Source of the DNA: Gammaproteobacteria bacterium
GTDB lineage: Bacteria > Pseudomonadota > Gammaproteobacteria > Burkholderiales > Rhodocyclaceae
Assembly (NCBI GenBank): GCA_018819515.1
Contig: JAHJPX010000002.1
Span: 1-64,000, forward strand
Reading direction: 5' to 3'
DNA length: 64,000 bases
In this document: piece by piece, positions 8,432 to 16,621 of the stretch
How positions within the stretch are numbered: position 1 is the stretch's first letter
How the letters are laid out: each line of letters begins with the position of its first letter
Program-made: the position numbers and the translations under genes
Notes under the pieces: model-generated
The model's database searches: none
Told to the model about the DNA's origin: nothing
What the model saw: only the letters and a program-made list of their open reading frames with translations

Positions 8432-10902
8432 ATACCTTCCGTCTTGCTTTGCGCATGCTGGTGCGCGACTGGCGGGCCGGCGAGTTAACGGTGCTAGGCC
8501 TGGCGCTGGTCCTGGCGGTTGCGGCCTTGAGCAGCGTCAGCTTCCTCGCCGACCGGGTTCAGCAGGGCATCGTACTGCATTCGCACCAACTGCTTGGCGG
8601 CGACATGTTGCTTTCGGCGGATCACAAGTGGAGCGACGATTTCCGCCAGGCTGCGTTGCGCGACGGCCTGCAGCTTGCCGAGAGCGCGAGTTTCATCAGC
8701 ATGGTTTCGGGCGGCGAGGCGACGCAACTCGCCGAGGTCAAGGCCGTCAGCGACAACTTTCCCTTGCGCGGCGCATTGCGCATAGCGCCCACGCTGAATG
8801 CGCCGGACGAGGAAACGCAACGGGTTCCGGCAAGCGGAGAATCCTGGCCCGATGAAAGGCTTGCCCATATCCTCGGCACGGAAGGCGTGAAGTTGGGGGC
8901 GCTGGAATCGCGCGTTGGCGCGGTGCTGACGATGGATCCCGATCGCGGCATCAACGCCTTTTCGCTGGCGCCGCGAATGCTCGTCAATTTGGTAGATCTG
9001 CCGGCGACGCAGTTGATCCAACCCGGCAGCCGCGTCACGTGGCGTTTGCACGTGGCTGGGGAAGCCAAGGCATTGGAGCGTTTTCGACGCTGGGCGACCG
9101 CACGCCTTGGCCGGGGCGAGCGTCTGGAAAGTCTCGACAACGCAAGGCCGGAGGTCCGGAATCTGCTCGAACGCGCGGGCCGCTTTTTGCGTCTGGCTGC
9201 GCTGCTGACCGTAGTCTTGGCGGCTGTCGCCGTCGGGCTGACCAGCGATCGCTACCTGAGGCGGCATCTTGATGGTTGCGCCGTGATGCGATGTCTTGGC
9301 GCGTCGTCCGGGCGGATTCTGGCCATCCATGGCGGGGAGTTCATTCTGTTTGGTCTTTCCGCAACGTTGCTCGGCTGTGCGCTTGGCTACGGTGCACAAC
9401 TGGCGCTGCAGTTTGCGCTTTCCGGATTGCTGGGCGCGGAACTGCCCTTGCCGTCGTGGCGTCCCTGGGCGCATGGTTCCATCGTTGGATTAGTGCTGGT
9501 GGCAGGCTTCGTTCTGCCGCCTCTGCTGCGCTTGCGCCGCGTGCCCACCGTGCGCGTACTGCGACGCGAGTGGAACGCAGCCGAACCGCGGCTGCTCGCG
9601 GCATATGGCTTCGGCGTGATGCTCCTGGTTCTACTGATGGTATGGGTGGCGGGTGAACTGAAACTCGGTGCGATAGTCGTTGGCGGATTCGCCGTGGCGG
9701 TGTTGGTTTACGGCGGCATTGGCCGCGCGCTGCTGGTGATGGGCCGGCGCCGAACGGGAGCGGCGTTCGACCCGTGGCGGCTGGGGCTGGCAAACCTGCG
9801 TCGCCGCTGGCGTGACACCGTGATTCAGGCTGTCGCACTCGGGTTGGGTCTGACCACGCTGCTTGTTCTCACCATCGCGCGCGGCGATCTCATGGAAAGC
9901 TGGAAGGCCAAAGTGCCGATGGACGCGCCTAACCGTTTCGTCATCAACCTGCAGCCTGACCAGCGGGAAGCGTTTTCGCGCTTCTTCGGCGAACACGGTC
10001 TGCCGCCGCCCGTGACCGAGCCCATGGTGCGTGGGCGGCTGACGGCGGTGAATAGTCAGCCGCGGCGACACGCCGACTATGCCGACGAACGCGCCCGGCG
10101 CTTGATGGAACGCGAATTCAATCTGTCCTGGACGAGCGAACTTCCAACGGGTAATACCGTGGTGGCCGGACGATGGTATGGTAGCGATTCCAGTCCGCAA
10201 TTCTCGGTTGAGCAGGGATTGGCAGAGACTCTGGGGCTGGCCGTTGGCGACGATCTGACCTTCGAAGTCGCTGGCGTACCGCTTTCTGCGCGCGTGACGT
10301 CCTTGCGCAAGCTCGATTGGGACTCGATGCGCGTCAACTTCTTCGTCGTCGCGCCGCCGGGTTTGCTGGAGGGATATCCGGCCAGTTACATCACCAGTTT
10401 CCATCTACCTTCCGGACGAGGCTCGCTGGTCACGGATCTGGTGCGCGCCTTTCCCAACATCACGGTCATCGACGTCGCGGCCGTGATCCGCCAATTGCAG
10501 GATAGTTTCGATCAGGTGGCACGCGCCGTTCAGGCGCTGTTCGGCCTGGCTTTGGTCGCCGGGTTGATCGTGCTTTACGCGGCGCTGCAAGCTGGTTTCG
10601 ACGAGCGCCAGCGCGAACTGGCGGTGATGCGGGCGTTGGGGGCGCGGCAGCGGCAACTGCGCCAGGTGTTGCTGGCGGAGTTCGCCGCGCTGGGAACCGT
10701 TTCCGGACTGCTTGCGGGAATGGGGGCGGCGGGCATCGCCTGGGCATTGGCGACATTCGTCTTCCGGCTGGACTATCTCCCGAGTCCATGGCTGCCGATT
10801 GTCGGGATGGTGGCCGGAACGGTCGGCGTGATCTTTGCCGGCATGTCGGCGACGCGCGACATGCTCAGGAAGCCCGTAAGCGCACAGTTGCTTGCCAGCT
10901 AA
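8428..10902 (+). CDS. FtsX-type ABC transporter permease (YbbP-like), no adjacent ATPase
   Basis: An 824-residue inner-membrane protein with the MacB/FtsX permease layout. An N-terminal helix (about 22-42) is followed by a large periplasmic domain, a central group of helices (about 250-430), a second periplasmic domain, and three C-terminal helices (about 700-815) with the FtsX signature RQRELAVMRALGARQRQLRQVLLAEF. Such permeases of the YbbP group normally pair with a small ATPase (YbbA), but none is nearby, so the partner must be encoded elsewhere. GTG at 8428 overlaps the radA stop. Residues about 542-550 (NSQPRRHAD) coincide with a diverged copy of the 28-bp repeat. Its stop overlaps the convergent moaA stop. 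Confidence 0.85.
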   Translation: MNTFRLALRMLVRDWRAGELTVLGLALVLAVAALSSVSFLADRVQQGIVLHSHQLLGGDMLLSADHKWSDDFRQAALRDGLQLAESASFISMVSGGEATQLAEVKAVSDNFPLRGALRIAPTLNAPDEETQRVPASGESWPDERLAHILGTEGVKLGALESRVGAVLTMDPDRGINAFSLAPRMLVNLVDLPATQLIQPGSRVTWRLHVAGEAKALERFRRWATARLGRGERLESLDNARPEVRNLLERAGRFLRLAALLTVVLAAVAVGLTSDRYLRRHLDGCAVMRCLGASSGRILAIHGGEFILFGLSATLLGCALGYGAQLALQFALSGLLGAELPLPSWRPWAHGSIVGLVLVAGFVLPPLLRLRRVPTVRVLRREWNAAEPRLLAAYGFGVMLLVLLMVWVAGELKLGAIVVGGFAVAVLVYGGIGRALLVMGRRRTGAAFDPWRLGLANLRRRWRDTVIQAVALGLGLTTLLVLTIARGDLMESWKAKVPMDAPNRFVINLQPDQREAFSRFFGEHGLPPPVTEPMVRGRLTAVNSQPRRHADYADERARRLMEREFNLSWTSELPTGNTVVAGRWYGSDSSPQFSVEQGLAETLGLAVGDDLTFEVAGVPLSARVTSLRKLDWDSMRVNFFVVAPPGLLEGYPASYITSFHLPSGRGSLVTDLVRAFPNITVIDVAAVIRQLQDSFDQVARAVQALFGLALVAGLIVLYAALQAGFDERQRELAVMRALGARQRQLRQVLLAEFAALGTVSGLLAGMGAAGIAWALATFVFRLDYLPSPWLPIVGMVAGTVGVIFAGMSATRDMLRKPVSAQLLAS
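10051..10076 (+). repeat. 28-bp dispersed repeat, diverged copy inside the permease gene
   Basis: The stretch AATAGTCAGCCGCGGCGACACGCC (two pieces: AATAGTCAGCCGCGG and CGACACGCC) differs from the repeat core at few positions. It is read in the same frame as the gspJ copy (NSQPRRHAD here, KSQPWRHAE there). It also forms a perfect 9-bp inverted repeat with GCGGCTGAC at 10035-10043. It may be a true old copy or a chance match. Confidence 0.4.
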
Positions 10903-11930
10903 CCGCCGATATACGACATCTCGATCTTCTTCGTTACCGGTATTCCGGCGCGTCGCAGTTCGGAGTAGCGGTCGTCGCGTGCCTGCCAGATGCGGTTGAT
11001 TGCCGCCACGATCTCCTCGTCGTTCGCGCCGCCGCGCAAGAGTTTGCGCAGATCGTGTCCCGAAGTGGCAAACAGGCAGGTGTAGAGTTGGCCGTCGGTC
11101 GATAGGCGGATGCGCGTGCATTCCGAGCAGAATGCCTGGGTAACCGACGCGATGACGCCGATCTCGCCGCTGCCGTCGCGGTAGCGCCAGCGCTCGGCAA
11201 CTTCGCCTTGATAGTTGGGGTCGATTGTCTCAAGCGGAAATTCCGCATTGATGCGTTGTACCACCTCTGCGGCCGGAACGACTTCGCTCATCTGCCAGGC
11301 GTTGGTGCTGCCGGCATCCATGTACTCGATGAAACGAAGGATATGGCCGCTGCCGCGGAAATGCCGCGCCATTGGCAGAATCGCCTGATCGTTGATGCCG
11401 CGCCTGACCACCATGTTGATCTTGACCGGGGCGAAACCGGCGGCGGCAGCCGCGTCGATGCCGGAAAGCACGCTTGTGACCGGGTAGTCCGCGTCGTTCA
11501 TTCGCTTGAACACCACATCGTCAAGAGCATCCAGACTGACGGTGATGCGATCCAGTCCTGCAGTTCTAAGACCTTTGGCGCGTGCGGCAAGCAGGGACCC
11601 GTTGGTTGTCAGGGTGATTTCGAGATTCGGAATAGTTGCCAACTGTTCGATCAGCCGCTCGATGTCTTTGCGCAAAAGGGGCTCGCCGCCGGTGAGGCGA
11701 ACTTTCGCAATGCCTTGCGCGGCAAACAGGCCTGCCAACCGGACGATTTCCTCATAGGTCAGGATTTCCTGCCGGGGCAGGAAGGGATAGCCGCGTCCGA
11801 AAACGGTTTTCGGCATGCAGTACACGCAGCGGAAGTTGCAGCGATCGGTGACGGAAATGCGCAAATCGCGCATCGGTCGATTGCGGCGATCTTGCGGTGC
11901 GGCAGCGGGTGGAGTGGGCGGCGTGTTCAT
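10899..11930 (-). CDS. moaA: GTP 3',8-cyclase MoaA (molybdenum cofactor biosynthesis)
   Basis: A radical SAM enzyme that starts molybdopterin synthesis from GTP. The N-terminal cluster motif is RCNFRCVYCMPK (CxxxCxxC, residues about 32-40). The second 4Fe-4S cluster site is CSECTRIRLSTDGQLYTC near residue 265. The protein ends in the conserved Gly-Gly that enters the active site of the partner subunit. Its 343 residues are typical. The ATG overlaps the stop of the upstream signalling gene (ATGA), so the two are likely co-transcribed. Its stop overlaps that of the convergent permease gene, leaving no room for a terminator between them. Confidence 0.96.
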   Translation of the reverse strand: MNTPPTPPAAAPQDRRNRPMRDLRISVTDRCNFRCVYCMPKTVFGRGYPFLPRQEILTYEEIVRLAGLFAAQGIAKVRLTGGEPLLRKDIERLIEQLATIPNLEITLTTNGSLLAARAKGLRTAGLDRITVSLDALDDVVFKRMNDADYPVTSVLSGIDAAAAAGFAPVKINMVVRRGINDQAILPMARHFRGSGHILRFIEYMDAGSTNAWQMSEVVPAAEVVQRINAEFPLETIDPNYQGEVAERWRYRDGSGEIGVIASVTQAFCSECTRIRLSTDGQLYTCLFATSGHDLRKLLRGGANDEEIVAAINRIWQARDDRYSELRRAGIPVTKKIEMSYIGG

Positions 11931-14041
11931 TCCCTTTGGTGCGCCAGGCGAAAGGCGGTGCGGATTTCCTGGACGAGTGCCTCATCATCCCATGGCTTGG
12001 TGATGTACTTCCAGATAGCTCCCTTGTTGATTGCGTCCGTTACGGTCGATATATCCGAGTACCCGGAGAGGGAAATCCGAACCGTCTCCGGATAGAGCTC
12101 CTTGGCCTTAGACAAGAATTCCGCCCCGGACATTCCCGGCATTCGTTGGTCCGAAACGATAACTTGCACAGGCTCTAGAGCAAGAAGTTCAAGTGCTTCG
12201 ACACCGCCACCGGCCGTAAGAATTCGATATCCCTCTCTGCGCAGCAGACGTTTCAGCGAGTGCAGTATGTACTGTTCGTCGTCGACGAGCAGCAGCGTGT
12301 TCTGCGGTTCCGAGACGGGTTCCTCGCCAAAGTCCAGGTGCCGTCCGTCCTTCAACATCTGCTGCAATTCGTCGGCAGGCACGGGGCGGCTGAACAGGTA
12401 ACCCTGCATTTCGTCGCAGTCGTGGCGGCGCAGGAAGTTCATCTGTGCCTCGGTTTCCACACCCTCGGCCACGACCACCTTGCCAAGCTTGTGGGCCATG
12501 GCAATCGTCGCCGTCGCGATTGACGCGTTGACTGGATTGGTGGTGATGTCGCGGACGAACGACTGGTCGATTTTGAGACGATCAATGGCGAATCGGGACA
12601 GATAGGCCAGTGAGGAATAGCCCGTCCCGAAGTCGTCCAGGGAAATGTGCACACCCATGCTTTTCAATTGATCGAAGATGCGAATTGCTTTGCCTGGATC
12701 ACGCATGAGCGAGCTCTCGGTCAGTTCGAGTTCGAGAAACTTCGCTTCGAAGCTGGTTTCAGCAAGGATGCCGGCCACGGTTTCAGGCAGGTTGCTAAAG
12801 TGGAAATGCCGGGCCGAGAGGTTGATCGCCATCCGGATCCTTGGCAAACCCGCGTCCTGCCACTCTTTTGCCCGATGACAGGCTTCCCGTAATACCCATT
12901 CGCCAACGGCGATGATCAAGCCAGTTTCTTCGGCGATAGGGATGAAGGCGTTCGGCGGGATGAGCCCCTTCGTGGCGTGTTGCCAGCGCACCAGGGCCTC
13001 GACGCCCACGACTTGACCGGAAGCGAGCGATAACTGGGGTTGAAAATGCAGGCGCAGTTCGCCGCGCTCGATAGCGTGCCGCAAGTGGTTCGAGACGTCC
13101 TGGTGCGCGTTGACCTTGGCTTCCAGTTCCGGGTCGAAGAAGTGATAGCGATTGCCGCCTTCGCTGTGGGCTGCGCCTTGCGCTAGCGACGCGGCGCCCA
13201 GCAGATCGTCGGCGTTTCCGGCGTCGAGCGGATACCGGGCTATGCCGATGCTGCCTGTTACTTCCACCGTGTGCCCATCTATCGTTACCGGTTGCGTGAT
13301 CTGTTCGAGGACGCGCGCCGCCATGTCGTCGCACGCGTTCTTGTCGAGCATGCCGTTGAGGACCATTACGAATTCGTCTGCACCGATGCGTGCGACCATG
13401 TCGTTGCCGCGAACGGCAGCCGAGATCCGCCTGGCAATCTCAAGCAGCAACTGATCGGCTGCAATCGAACCGAGTTTCTGGTTGATTGCATGGAAGCGAT
13501 CAAGATCCAGGCAGAGCAGCGCGAAACCGGTACCACTGGCATGACTGGTGGACAGGAGTTCGTCGAGATTGGCGATCAGCGAGCTCCTGTTGGGAAGACC
13601 GGTCAGATTGTCCGGCGAGGCGGGATGACTGCCCGCGACCTTGGTGAATGCAAGCGGTGCCTCCAGTTCTTCGATAACGGCCAAGTAGTGGCTGGCCTCG
13701 CCGTTTGCTTCTGTGAGCGTCGTAATCGTGATCCGGGCGAAGATAAGCTCACCATTCTTGTGCCGGTTGAACAACTCGCCATGCCAGGTGCGGCCCGCCA
13801 GTACGGTATCCCACATCTCGCGGAAGGTTGCTTCCGATGTCTGTGGTGACTGGAAGATGCGTCGATTTTGTCCGATCAATTCCTCCAGGGCATAGCCGGT
13901 AGACGCGCAAAGATGCGGATTCGCATAGACAATGTTGCCGGCCAAGTCCGTGACCAATATGCCGAAACCGTCGTTGTCGACAATTCGGCGATAAAAGCTA
14001 TCCGGCATCGGTTCGCCGCAACTGTGCTTTGGCGCGCTCAT
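11927..14041 (-). CDS. PAS-GGDEF(degenerate)-EAL-receiver c-di-GMP signalling protein
   Basis: A 704-residue protein with four domains: PAS (about 15-125), GGDEF (about 143-303), EAL (about 315-565) and a C-terminal response-regulator receiver (about 581-700). The active-site motif of the cyclase domain is GADEF (220-224) rather than GGDEF, so diguanylate cyclase activity is doubtful. The EAL domain keeps EALVRW (348-353), the DDFGTGYSS loop (469-477) and EGVE (526-529), so it probably hydrolyses c-di-GMP. The receiver has its phospho-acceptor Asp near 631 (VSDQRMPG) and resembles the receiver of the HD-GYP protein encoded upstream. A C-terminal receiver is an unusual order. The stop overlaps the moaA start. 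Confidence 0.92.
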   Translation of the reverse strand: MSAPKHSCGEPMPDSFYRRIVDNDGFGILVTDLAGNIVYANPHLCASTGYALEELIGQNRRIFQSPQTSEATFREMWDTVLAGRTWHGELFNRHKNGELIFARITITTLTEANGEASHYLAVIEELEAPLAFTKVAGSHPASPDNLTGLPNRSSLIANLDELLSTSHASGTGFALLCLDLDRFHAINQKLGSIAADQLLLEIARRISAAVRGNDMVARIGADEFVMVLNGMLDKNACDDMAARVLEQITQPVTIDGHTVEVTGSIGIARYPLDAGNADDLLGAASLAQGAAHSEGGNRYHFFDPELEAKVNAHQDVSNHLRHAIERGELRLHFQPQLSLASGQVVGVEALVRWQHATKGLIPPNAFIPIAEETGLIIAVGEWVLREACHRAKEWQDAGLPRIRMAINLSARHFHFSNLPETVAGILAETSFEAKFLELELTESSLMRDPGKAIRIFDQLKSMGVHISLDDFGTGYSSLAYLSRFAIDRLKIDQSFVRDITTNPVNASIATATIAMAHKLGKVVVAEGVETEAQMNFLRRHDCDEMQGYLFSRPVPADELQQMLKDGRHLDFGEEPVSEPQNTLLLVDDEQYILHSLKRLLRREGYRILTAGGGVEALELLALEPVQVIVSDQRMPGMSGAEFLSKAKELYPETVRISLSGYSDISTVTDAINKGAIWKYITKPWDDEALVQEIRTAFRLAHQRE

Positions 14042-14055
14042 CGTGGATGGGCCAT

Positions 14056-14160
14056 TCAGTTGACCTGACCGGCCACAAGCAACCAGAGCCGGAAGGTCGT
14101 ACCCTGATCCTGGTTACCGGTTACATTGAGGTCACCGCCACCGCGTTGTTGCAATTGCGT
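14056..14160 (-). pseudogene. C-terminal remnant of a sensor histidine kinase
   Basis: Reading leftwards from about 14160, the peptide GGGDLNVTGNQDQGTTFRLWLLV ends at a stop at 14056. This is the final G2 box and last strand of a HATPase_c domain (usual form: GGDLxVxSxxxxGTTFxLxLP). No ATP-binding N box, G1 box or dimerisation domain precedes it, and only about 160 bases separate it from the HD-GYP gene. A histidine kinase that could have served the two receiver proteins on either side appears to have been deleted, leaving its last 30 codons. I see nothing else recognisable up to 14324. Confidence 0.6.
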
Positions 14161-14324
14161 CCATATGCTGGAGTTCCCGGATGCGGTCAGTCCTGATCGA
14201 TCATCTCGGGATCGAGAGCAACTGTGCGATTCGGTCTCTCCAGATGCGTGTAGTGGCGGGCTCATGGACTATTTGTTGCGCGTGGGCTTATCACGGAGGA
14301 GCAATTTTCGATGATTTGCGAGCG

Positions 14325-15632
14325 CTACTCCTGACGTATGTATAGAGTGATCGGGCGCGCCTCGCTACGTTCAATGTCGAGGAGTTGCTCGATGATTCTG
14401 GCGTCCAGGGTATGGTCGCGCGCCAGCAGCAGGTAGCCGTCCTGGTGCAAGAGGTCGCGAGCCAGGACCATGCCTGGCTTGAGTTGGCCGGGGTGAACGG
14501 GCAATTCCCCGATGTTGCCCTTGAATGACTCCGAAATGAGTGTGGAAAATGCATCGACGACGGTGGGGTCGTAGCGTTTGCCGCGGTTTTCGATCAGGTA
14601 AGCCAGCGCTTCGTTCGGCTTCAGCGGGCGAGCAACCAGAGTCCCCATCTGAAGGGAGTCGTAGTCGTTGGCGACCGTCAGGATGCGCGCGCCCAGCGGC
14701 AATGCCAAGCCTACCAGGTGATCCGGATAACCGCTCCCGTCCCAGTATTCGTGATGGTGTTGAACAAGGGGCGCAACGGTGCGCAATTGGCTGATACCCA
14801 TCAGGACCATCGCACCTTTGGTGGGGTGCTTCATTACCTCGGCACGATGCGTCGCGGACAGCGAGGTGAATGGCTTGTCGAGCACGTCGTCGGGCAGGGC
14901 AAGTTTGCCGATGTCATGGAGCAGCGCGGCCAGAAGTACGTCCTGCGTGGCGGCGTCGTCGAGGCCGAGACGTTGCGCCAGACGGTGAGCGTGGTCGGCG
15001 ACGCGTCTCGAATGGCCAGCCAGCCGGCCTCCGCGAAGTTCTATGAGTCCGGAAAATACATTGACCGTCGCCAGAAAACCCTTCTTGAGTTCCCGGTGGG
15101 CGTCGTCTAGAAACGAAACCGTCTGTTGGAGTTCGGCCGTCCGCTCTGCTACCTTCTGTTCCAGGCTGGCATTGAGGGTCTTGAGCTCCTCGTTTTGCCT
15201 GATGGTCAATTCGCTTAGCTTGGAGTTTTCAAGCTCCAGGCGCTTGCGCTCCAGCGCATCGCGAACGGTCAGGACGATCTCGTTGTCATCCCACGGCTTG
15301 GAGATGTACCGGTAGATTTCTCCCCGGTTGATTGCGGCGACAGTAGAAGCCACGTCGGCATATCCGGTCAGCAGGATTCTGACCACTTGCGGCCAGCGGG
15401 CCCGCACCTGTTCCAGAAATTGCGCGCCGTCCATCTCGGGCATTCGCATGTCCGATACGACGAGATCGACTGACTCTTTCTCGAGTACCGTCAGCCCCTC
15501 GGTACCACTGTTCGCCGTCAGGATCCGATACCCGTGAGGCCGGAACAGGCGCTTCAGCGACGAGAGAATGCTCGCTTCGTCATCGACGAACAACAATGTC
15601 AGCGGGGTTTCCGAGGCGGTCGGCTGGTTCAT
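14325..15632 (-). CDS. Response regulator with HD-GYP-type phosphodiesterase domain
   Basis: A 435-residue RpfG-like protein. Its receiver domain (about 11-130) has acidic residues VDDE and acceptor Asp61 (VVSDMRMPEMDG). A coiled coil (about 130-185) leads to an HD-GYP domain (about 190-370) with HDIGKLALPDDVL (His239-Asp240) and DGSGYPDHL (GYP 301-303). Such proteins degrade c-di-GMP when the receiver is phosphorylated. The C-terminal 60 residues (VHPGQLKPGMVLARDLLHQDGYLLLARD) are typical of this response-regulator subgroup. Its kinase partner may be the gene whose scrap lies just downstream at 14056-14160. Confidence 0.92.
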   Translation of the reverse strand: MNQPTASETPLTLLFVDDEASILSSLKRLFRPHGYRILTANSGTEGLTVLEKESVDLVVSDMRMPEMDGAQFLEQVRARWPQVVRILLTGYADVASTVAAINRGEIYRYISKPWDDNEIVLTVRDALERKRLELENSKLSELTIRQNEELKTLNASLEQKVAERTAELQQTVSFLDDAHRELKKGFLATVNVFSGLIELRGGRLAGHSRRVADHAHRLAQRLGLDDAATQDVLLAALLHDIGKLALPDDVLDKPFTSLSATHRAEVMKHPTKGAMVLMGISQLRTVAPLVQHHHEYWDGSGYPDHLVGLALPLGARILTVANDYDSLQMGTLVARPLKPNEALAYLIENRGKRYDPTVVDAFSTLISESFKGNIGELPVHPGQLKPGMVLARDLLHQDGYLLLARDHTLDARIIEQLLDIERSEARPITLYIRQE

Positions 15633-15959
15633 GACCGAATCTTACTACTTCGTCATCCATAGTCACACGGTGCAGCGAAACCTGAGCAGCGCCCGAAAAC
15701 GCCGATATCTGTATCGTGGTCGATCATTCGCTCACCGGCAGCGCGGTATTGCAGCCGCTTCCATAGAATGGAAATGGCAAAGAGCTGTTCGGACAGGTAT
15801 ATCGTCCATCACTGTGCACCGAATCGGTCGCCGATGATCTGCCCCCCTCGAGGCGCCCTCGCGGTTTGCGGACTTCAACTGAAACTAAGGGGGGATTTGC
15901 CCTTGTTCTTCCGCTTAATCAACGCCGACGACGGGAGCAGGATGACTCCGGAGTCGTTC
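15633..15959 (+). other. Intergenic stretch without recognisable features
   Basis: About 330 bases between the divergent HD-GYP gene and a small ORF. I translated it in several frames and saw only short, low-quality frames with no family resemblance. It should contain the promoter of the leftward signalling genes, but I cannot place one with confidence. A short palindrome, CCCCTCGAGG, occurs near 15845. Confidence 0.4.
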
Positions 15960-15970
15960 AGGAGATGCCC

Positions 15971-16189
15971 GTGATCATCCAGTCCGTCGAATTGGTCGCT
16001 CTACCTAATGCGCCAGCGTATCAGAGCAAAATCTACCGCGCCCACCTTGATAGCGGAGAGGATATCGACCTCTTCCAGCAACATTGGGATGTGCCGCTAC
16101 CGCCGGAATCTCTGGTTGGCCTGACCCCGGAGGAAGCGCGCCGGATAAGGATCGAGAGGATGTTGGCGGTGGCCGAGGGCCACCACTGA
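15971..16189 (+). CDS. Small hypothetical protein, 72 aa
   Basis: I do not recognise this protein. GTG at 15971 is chosen because AGGAG at 15960-15964 sits six bases before it; the ATG at 15965 is too close to that site. The product begins with IIQSVELVALPNAPAYQSKIYRAHLDSGEDIDLF, which looks like a short beta-hairpin domain. It ends with PPESLVGLTPEEARRIRIERMLAVAEGHH, a helix with a typical 'LTPEEA' cap. It has no membrane segment or signal. It is convergent with the next gene. Confidence 0.5.
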   Translation: MIIQSVELVALPNAPAYQSKIYRAHLDSGEDIDLFQQHWDVPLPPESLVGLTPEEARRIRIERMLAVAEGHH

Positions 16190-16211
16190 CCAGGCCGACG
16201 GTCCGTCCGGC

Positions 16212-16592
16212 TTACTGCGGTTGCGGCTTGTTGGGATTGTTGCTTGGCCGTGGCCGGCGTTTGCCGCCGCCCTTGGGCGGATGCTTCTTCTGCTGGAACT
16301 GACGTCCGCCTCCGGCGGATTTGATATCCGACGAGCCTGGCGGATGCCCGGCGCTAATCCGGTTGCCCGGGGCAAGCTGGATCTCCAGTTCGTTGATTTC
16401 ATCCCATTGCGGGTCCGTGCGGTCGCGTTCAGGAATGGACAGCAATTCCCGCAGGCGTCGCCGCGGATCGAAGCTTTGCTGTTGCGCCGGAGGTGGCGTT
16501 GCGGGCGTCGGTGAAGCTGCGGGCGCCTGTTCGACGGCCGGGGCCTCCTGCGCTGGCTGGGGTTCTTGGGGTATCACGGGTTCCGTACTCAT
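16212..16592 (-). CDS. Hypothetical Pro/Gln/Gly-rich protein
   Basis: A protein of about 126 residues with three parts. First is a Pro/Ala/Gln-rich N-terminus (about 1-40). Then comes an ordered middle with FDPRRRLRELLSIPERDRTDPQWDEINELEIQLAPGNR (about 41-78). The tail is basic, Gly/Lys/Pro-rich (KKHPPKGGGKRRPRPSNN) and could bind nucleic acid. I assign no function. The start is MSTEPV at 16592; the ATG at 16601 is an alternative, and neither has a good ribosome site. It lies 20 bases downstream of uup on the same strand and may be its operon partner. Confidence 0.55.
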   Translation of the reverse strand: MSTEPVIPQEPQPAQEAPAVEQAPAASPTPATPPPAQQQSFDPRRRLRELLSIPERDRTDPQWDEINELEIQLAPGNRISAGHPPGSSDIKSAGGGRQFQQKKHPPKGGGKRRPRPSNNPNKPQPQ

Positions 16593-16621
16593 AAAAACCA
16601 TTATAACCGCAGCCGCACGGG

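Noticed and set aside
15568..15837. An 89-codon frame in the gap before the small 72-aa gene
   Set aside because: It begins inside the HD-GYP gene on the other strand, is basic and low in quality, and shows no similarity that I can recognise.
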